Positions 57,920-64,000 of a stretch of DNA of 64,000 nucleotides are shown piece after piece. The stretch is taken from assembly GCA_008921705.1 (NCBI GenBank), contig VFFE01007215.1:4523959-4587958 (forward strand). Direction: 5' to 3'. A program made the position numbers and the translations under genes. The DNA is from Burhinus oedicnemus (Eukaryota > Chordata > Aves > Charadriiformes > Burhinidae). A model generated the notes under the pieces. It saw only the letters and a list, made by a program, of their open reading frames with translations. It was not told where the DNA came from and ran no database searches. Every line of letters begins with the position of its first letter. Position 1 is the first letter of the stretch.

Positions 57920-60182
57920 AAACTAGTCCTAGTTATATTTTTAGTTCTTGACTTTTAGAAAACACTTATGTGAGACAAATATTTTGGAAATGCACATGAA
58001 GTGCAAGCTGTAATGCATATCTCCCTCACAAATCACTTGCAAACCATTTTTATAAAACTCAATAAGCCATGTACAATGATGTCAAGAGAAGTAGTTTTGA
58101 ACAACTGGAAGCCATCATACTGAACCTGTCAAGAAATAGCCTCCAGCAAACATGTTGCTGCAGAGGAGAAACCTCACTGTTCCTTAAAGTGAGGTTGATT
58201 TCCTAGAAGTATTAGAACGAGAAATTTTGGTTGGCAGGTGACATCACCACGCTTTATAGAAAATTTGTAACTCGGTATCATGGAATTGAGTCTAGTCAGA
58301 AAGACAAAACTCTATCGGCTCTTGGGAGGTCCCAAACCTGCAATTTTTTCTTATCCAGCCCTTCATTGAGGTAGCTAGAATATGTCTGCCACTGCGTAAC
58401 AGAGCATAGTGTTGGAAGCATGACTTGGGTCTTGAAAGAAAGTAATTCAGCACAACAACGATATCAACAGCAAACCATTATCACTATTTGGGAGCAAATA
58501 TCACCATTGTAAGGGTTTCTCCAATGTCTTATACTCTAATATACGAAGGTGATGACAACCTGACAATATTTAACTTCCTGTCTTGTCCACATAATTGAAG
58601 GAATAATAATAAATTAATTCATTCAAGAAGGGTATCTTGAAGTGCCATTACAATCACCCACATGCCATTTTAATTCTATGTGGAAACTCTACTTCTGTAA
58701 GCATACCATCATTCTAATGAAGTAAGTACCTTATTCATTAGAGGAAAATAAAAGATTGAAGCTTTTAGAGTTCAGCTGGGCATCATTTACTGATGGTAGC
58801 AAGAAAAGATAGAAAAAGGTCAAATTTCTTACTTAAGCAGAACCATCAGGCAATCACTTAATGCTATATCAAATAACACCACCACTGTCCTCAAGCAATA
58901 GAAAGTTTGCATGTATTAGCCAGCACCCTTAAACTGGGTTGAAGATATGTGTGAAAACACAGTTACTGGGTTCAACCCTTGGTCAGTTCAGAGGGCCCCT
59001 ATTCCAATTGCCGTTGCTTTCAGCAGTGTAATGAACTATTATCCAATTTGAGTACTGGAATCAGGATTTAGCGCACTGAATGGCTGATGCTCACCCACAT
59101 CAGGCTCCTTCTTATGTTTTTTTACCACTTATTTATGCAACCCCTTGAGTACTCCCTGAAAGGTTCTTGAACTAATGCTGATCAATAACCGTAAAAGGAT
59201 TTTAAAAGGGATAATTTAACACTAGCACTCTCTCACAGCTGTCAGTGAAAGCCAACACACACAGAGTCCAGTGTTCAACCGGATCTAACCATAGTAATTA
59301 GACACTTCAAATGTGAGCCATATGCACGTGGCTTCTTGCTCAGTAGAGGCAAGTTCAGCCTTTGGCTTAACATCTGGTTAAAATCAATCTGAAACAGCTG
59401 ACGTGTAATCTTTCTGACCATTGTCACTTAATTCCACAGATTCATATTTCCTGTCATCAGGGACACGCTATACAATTTACAGGAAATACCACTTTTTGAA
59501 GCTCTGTTGTTCTGGCTTTAGAAGTTTTCTGACGTTGCCAAAGAAGTCCTTCTTTGCCTGTAACTGGCAATAGGTTATCAAACAAACAGTCTTTTGGATC
59601 CACTATTTAGTTCTGAGGTTTTGTTCTTATGATTTGGCCAGGTTTCCACTCACACCATTTATTAGGACAGGGGACTGGGTTTTGCTTCACTTGGCAATTG
59701 GTTTATTCAAGCAAAAAGCTGCACTGTGGAGTCAAAAGCACACCTGTCCGGGTCTCCTGGGTTAATTATACCAGTCCTAAATATGGAAAGATCATTAGGA
59801 GATACCTGAGGAGCCAGAGACAAGGAAAACTATCAGAATCCATAATCAATATCAATGAGACAAAATCAAGAGAAGGAGAAAATTTTGCTCTGTTTGAGGC
59901 ATTTATTGTTGTTGTAAAATACTAGATCTCAGACTTGCAGTAGCAAGTCTCAGACTTAGCTGAAGAAGCCCATGTCTAAGCTCCCAGAATAGTGTAAGAG
60001 ATGCACACGTACAGGCAGCTGCACAGAGAAACAGGTACCTTTAGCATACAACTTGAGCAGCTGAGCTATCACCAGAAAATTACGTTGAGAACTAGGTAAA
60101 AGATGGTAAAATTTAAAAAAAAAATCAAAAACGGAGGCCAAGCTAAAATACAGAGATTGTTGGCATCATGTCTGTTTATTTA
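57920..60182. other. Non-genic DNA
   Basis: The 98-codon plus frame at 59629-59925 has no recognised domain. A GGTTCAA tRNA-B-box-like word near 58969 has no tRNA around it. Nothing else is supported. Confidence 0.5.
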
Positions 60183-60262
60183 TAGGATCATATAATCAGT
60201 TAGGTGGGAAAAGCCCTTTAAGATCATCAAGTCCAACCATCAACCTAACACTGATAGTCCAT
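60183..60262 (-). mobile_element. CR1 LINE 3' end fragment (minus strand)
   Basis: ATAGGATCATATAATCAGTT, GGAAAAGCCCTTTAAGATCA, and TCAAGTCCAACCATCAACCT in this order are the inverse complement of the avian CR1 3' UTR. About 80 bp remains, more diverged than the copy at 23.2 kb. The octamer end lies at the left (60183 side). Confidence 0.85.
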
Positions 60263-63200
60263 TGGTACATTTTCACATACCAATCTACAGCAGAGAAGAT
60301 AATGCTTTTGGAGTTATACTACTTCTCCTTCATTTCTGATATGGATAGGAGCAAATCCATTGGAGAGAAACTGGGATCGGGAAGAGCAATAAGCGATGGA
60401 TCAGCACAGCCAAGGGCCCTAAAAGGACCAAACTGGAGAGGCTGGCCCATGTTAAAGTTTATGTTTTCTCAGCTAGAGCATTTCCTGGATTTTGCTGGCA
60501 GTAGAGATCCTGGAGGTGAAGGGGAAGGGTAAGCAGAGCAGAAAAACCTTAGCAGATCACAAACTGCCCATGAAACTGTGGCCTTAACCTTTGCTGAGTG
60601 TGTAAAAGGCAAAGATGTGACTGGACATGGAAGGAGCAAACATTGCAGATCCTTTTTGTGCACTTTCACAAGAAAGTGGATATATGCATAGGTAAAATAA
60701 ATTCTTTTTTATCATTTACAACAAAGGAGCAATGACCGTTCTGCCTGCTAAGCAAGACAATATTCTTTTTATCATGGGTTAACTGAATCTTCAGACTCCT
60801 AGGGAATTTTTTCATCTTTCTATATTCCACAAAAGGCTTAATCTTAAGGGTAACCAAATGTTATCATCCTTGCAGAATAAAGATTGTAATTACAAGAAAT
60901 GTAAAGAATCCTACTTGACCTTTAAAAACTGCATGCTTAACAAACATATTTATGACTGCAGACATGTCAAAAATTCTACACTTTGTAGGTATTTATTAAA
61001 ACCATGGTCACACTAAAATCGGTTCCTTTCCTTCTCCTATAACTTGGGACAACGCTTAAGTATGTGTGGGAGCACTGTGTTTTCCAGATATGAAAACTTT
61101 GCCTGGGTTTTTTTCAAGTGTCAACGTGTCCTGCTAATAAGACATAAGCAACTAAGAGTATTGATATGTAAGTTAACCATTAGTGTTAGTTAAAAGAGAA
61201 AGCTGAGAGCTTGAACATAGATCTTTTTAACTCTAAATTTTGTCTGTGCTTCCTTAGCCAACAAACCTTCCTGTGGGGCATGTGGGGAAAAGAAAACCCC
61301 TGTATCAATTCCCTGAGCATATGCTCATTCAGTACATGCTATGCTCTATGTATGTTAACACATCAGTAAGGTTCTCCTAGAACAAAGTCATGGGCTTTGG
61401 CATGGTCCAGTCCTCTGTAAACTGTAGCATTGAAATAACAGACATTTGGAGCATAGAACTGCATGGAGCAGTCACTCATGTAAACACGTATTTTCACTCT
61501 TTTCTTCTTGAAAATATGGAAGACTTTTTCTCAATACTTTAAAATGTTGACACTGGCATAAATTCACGATGAAAATTGCAGCACAAAAGGGAGGTGTTTC
61601 ATAAAGTCATGAGTAATTTAAAACAGGGAGTTACAATGCTAACTACTTTTCAACATTAATTATAGAAGTCACTACCAGGCATATTCTACAAACACCCACC
61701 CTCTTCTCTAGAAGTAACAAGAGCACTTTCTGTGATCCTGTTACCACACTGAAGCAGGAATTCTCATAGTTTTGCATTGTTAACTGTACTTTGATACAGA
61801 GATTTGTCTCACATGCAGAGCATTTACAATTCTGCAGACCAGAAGAGGCTGTTTCTGTTCATGACTGCATAATATGCCTGAAGTAGTGTAATTATAGCAA
61901 TGTTTTATTAATTTGACCACCTCTTAATAACCAGAACTGGAAATAGTCATCTTTCTTGGACCACTTACCCACAACAGAATAAAGTTTGGGAATCTCTGCC
62001 CGCATTTAAAGTAAGATTTTCTGACTGTTTGGAGCATTTCTTGAGCTAAGTTTCATAATTTGGTATGAAGAAGAGAAAGCTGATCTCTGCACAGGTGCAA
62101 GGACCCAGCAGCAGAACCAGAAGACCAGTATACAAAAGCAGTACCTAGGTTAGTGTCAGACCACAGGCAGGGTTCTGAATTAACTATCTGGAGTGAGTTT
62201 TCCTATATTTCCCTCTCTTTTTGTTTGCAGCCCCGGGTGGTTACTTCAAGTAATATTTGAATGTTCACTCTTTATGCACTGTTTTAAAAACTTCATATTA
62301 GGTATTTGAAATTGTCTGGTCTTCTTACCAGTAAAGGTCACATAGCATATTTCTGTTCTTTGATGATGAGATCGCTGTAGTAAGCTTTGCATTTCCAGAG
62401 CAAACACTTCCAGTTATAAATTCTGTATTGGTTGTCTTTGCTAATCTTGGTGGGAAAATTTCCACTAGAAATTTCCTGCAGGTAAAAAAAAAATTCCATG
62501 CATTTCTCAAAACTCATGAGAAATGCAGCTTCTAATGGTGATTTTTCTCTGCTAAATGCATTAAGGTGACATCCTGGGGCACTTCCAGGGTGTTTCCAGA
62601 CTCCTGACTCTCCCCACACATAGGGAGCTAAGCATTCACTACCTATTCAGGGTCACTCTTTTACTTACAAGTTTATGGCTATATGCACGTAACTATTATT
62701 ATGATGATGATGTAACATTTATTTTATTTATTAGGTTGGAAAATAGGGTAGACAATTTGTGACAATGTCATCCAGTATTACATGTGACAATTTTAACCAA
62801 AATATGTTTTAGGGGGTGCTATGGTAACAAGGATGTGATGGCAACCTATGACCTTCAGAATAAAGTTCCTCTTCATAATTTTGGGAGCCAAAATGTCCAG
62901 TTCATTCCATGGATTTCACAAATGAGGAAATTAATATTTTGTTTGCTCTTGTTTTGTATTTGCAAGTGGTCAGAGAAGCAGTTTTAGGAAAATGAAATTT
63001 TTATTGGATACTAGCAAGTTCAGTTTAAAAACTATGAAAAAGAAATATTAAGCTTACAGCAGGACTTCATGCTATACACTTTGGTGAGACAGTCTGAGGT
63101 AAATTACTTAATAGCTATCCTATTTTAGACTTTTAATGAAAGTGCTATAGTCTGTACATTGAGTATATTCTGATTTTTCCTTCTTCCTTCTATACAATCC

Positions 63201-63840
63201 ATTCAATGTGATATATGTTGGTTGTAAATATCTTAATATCTTGCTACCAATGGAAAAACTTGCATAAGAGTGATTGATCTAAAAACTGATAACCATTTCA
63301 GCCTGTAGACATGTTCTTTTCCCGTCCTCCATCATAAAAATCTTACATTATCTTTCCTTACTACAGTAAGTGCAGTGACTCACATTGAGTTGGAGCACCC
63401 TATCTGAAAAAGTCGTAATTAAATAGGTGAACCCTTCTCACATTACACTCTAAAAATGTCAAGAGATCTTTCTGAACAGCCCATAATTGGTCTTTCACAT
63501 ATTTCCTATGTCAAACGTTTATGACTAGCATAAAGTTCTTCTGTAGTAAATTTTTGCCAGAACTAATATCACAGATTTGAAGAACAATAGCATAAATACA
63601 AGATCTGGGTTTTTTACTGTATATTCTACTCTTACATAGCACAGAGGGGAAAAAAAATAGATAATGTGATCTGATGGAAAGATATTCACACATACACAAA
63701 AAGTAAAAGTCAGCATGAATTATGTTCTTAAGCCTCTTTACATCGTTTAAAAGTTTTATTCTCAACATGTAACTTTTACTGGGAAAATCTTAACAGCAAT
63801 ACATTCTCTGAGAAACTTGCAGCTCTGGGATGTTGAACAC
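60263..63840. other. Non-genic DNA
   Basis: No gene, RNA or retroelement is recognised. A short (TAT/GAT)n trinucleotide patch occurs near 62695-62712. Frames at 62325-62619 (minus), 62784-62987 (plus) and 63511-63768 (minus) have no support. Confidence 0.5.
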
Positions 63841-63847
63841 AATCTCC

Positions 63848-63883
63848 CTGATTAGCATCAAAAACCTGATTAGAGATCAAAGC
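63848..63883 (+). repeat. Two-copy 18-bp repeat with homeodomain and TCF-type words
   Basis: CTGATTAGCATCAAAAAC at 63848-63865 is followed immediately by CTGATTAGAGATCAAAGC at 63866-63883. Each unit holds GATTAG (bicoid-type) and ATCAAA (TCF/LEF-type). The surrounding 150 bp has surviving CpGs and no frame, so this may be part of a regulatory element cut by the window edge. Confidence 0.5.
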
Positions 63884-64000
63884 ATGTGCGAACACTTTAA
63901 GCTTAAATACCCGTTAAAAGCAAGGTTAATTGCCGCATCAGACTTCTCATGAGGTGGGAGGCTAAACCATTTTTGTTTCATGGAGGGTTCACTTTTTAAG

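Noticed and set aside
58968..58980. tRNA B-box-like GGGTTCAACCC
   Set aside because: No A-box at the proper distance, no acceptor stem and no cloverleaf can be drawn.
1..64000. CRISPR arrays, operons, phage or plasmid features
   Set aside because: No regularly spaced direct repeats, ribosome-binding-site-led gene strings or prokaryotic genes occur; the DNA is vertebrate.

Overview
The window reads as nuclear DNA of a bird. Three sense/antisense pieces of CR1, the dominant avian LINE, are present, at 11876-11940, 23161-24400 and 60183-60262. The largest carries recognisable reverse-transcriptase sequence, and the two that run to the 3' end finish in the octamer repeats typical of CR1. A short LTR at 17229-17395 resembles an endogenous-retrovirus LTR that I know from Neoaves, so a neoavian bird is the best guess. 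The sequence is AT-leaning, CpG-poor, and full of poly-A/poly-T runs and long stop-rich stretches, as expected for intergenic or intronic vertebrate DNA. Nothing bacterial or plasmid-like is visible.

Layout: 1-11 kb is unique DNA with one strong regulatory-looking block (about 6.1-6.8 kb, with an RFX X-box palindrome). From 11.7 to 24.4 kb most of the datable repeats occur: a MIR-like remnant next to a CR1 tail, an L2/L3-like tail, an AT-rich block with inverted TCF/LEF-type sites (15.05-15.31 kb), a collapsed solo LTR with a 5-bp target duplication, a second MIR-like remnant, a possible retrocopy 3' end (20.2 kb), and the 1.24-kb dead CR1. From 24.4 to 53 kb the DNA is mostly featureless. 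It holds a CpG-rich islet at 31.1-31.3 kb, a UUCG-type hairpin, an old amniote repeat (35.7 kb), a perfect CRE palindrome (38.13 kb), a 37-bp minisatellite (39.2 kb), an RE1-like site (50.5 kb) and a second CpG-rich islet (52.6-52.8 kb). From 53 to 64 kb there is an open, protein-like segment behind a good splice acceptor (53077-53332), a conserved-looking block (54.4-54.7 kb), a diverged 180-bp tandem duplication (56.3-56.6 kb), a 55-codon reading frame behind another acceptor (57.75-57.92 kb), and a small homeodomain/TCF repeat at the right edge.

No complete, identifiable protein-coding gene was found. Most reading frames over 60 codons look like chance openings or repeat remnants. The only recognisable protein sequence is the decayed CR1 reverse transcriptase. 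The segment at 53077-53332 is the best candidate for a true host exon, but I could not name it. The window is best described as a gene desert or large-intron segment that carries candidate cis-regulatory elements. I saw no convincing previously undescribed multi-gene system. The regulatory and conservation calls rest on motif content alone and need a cross-species alignment.
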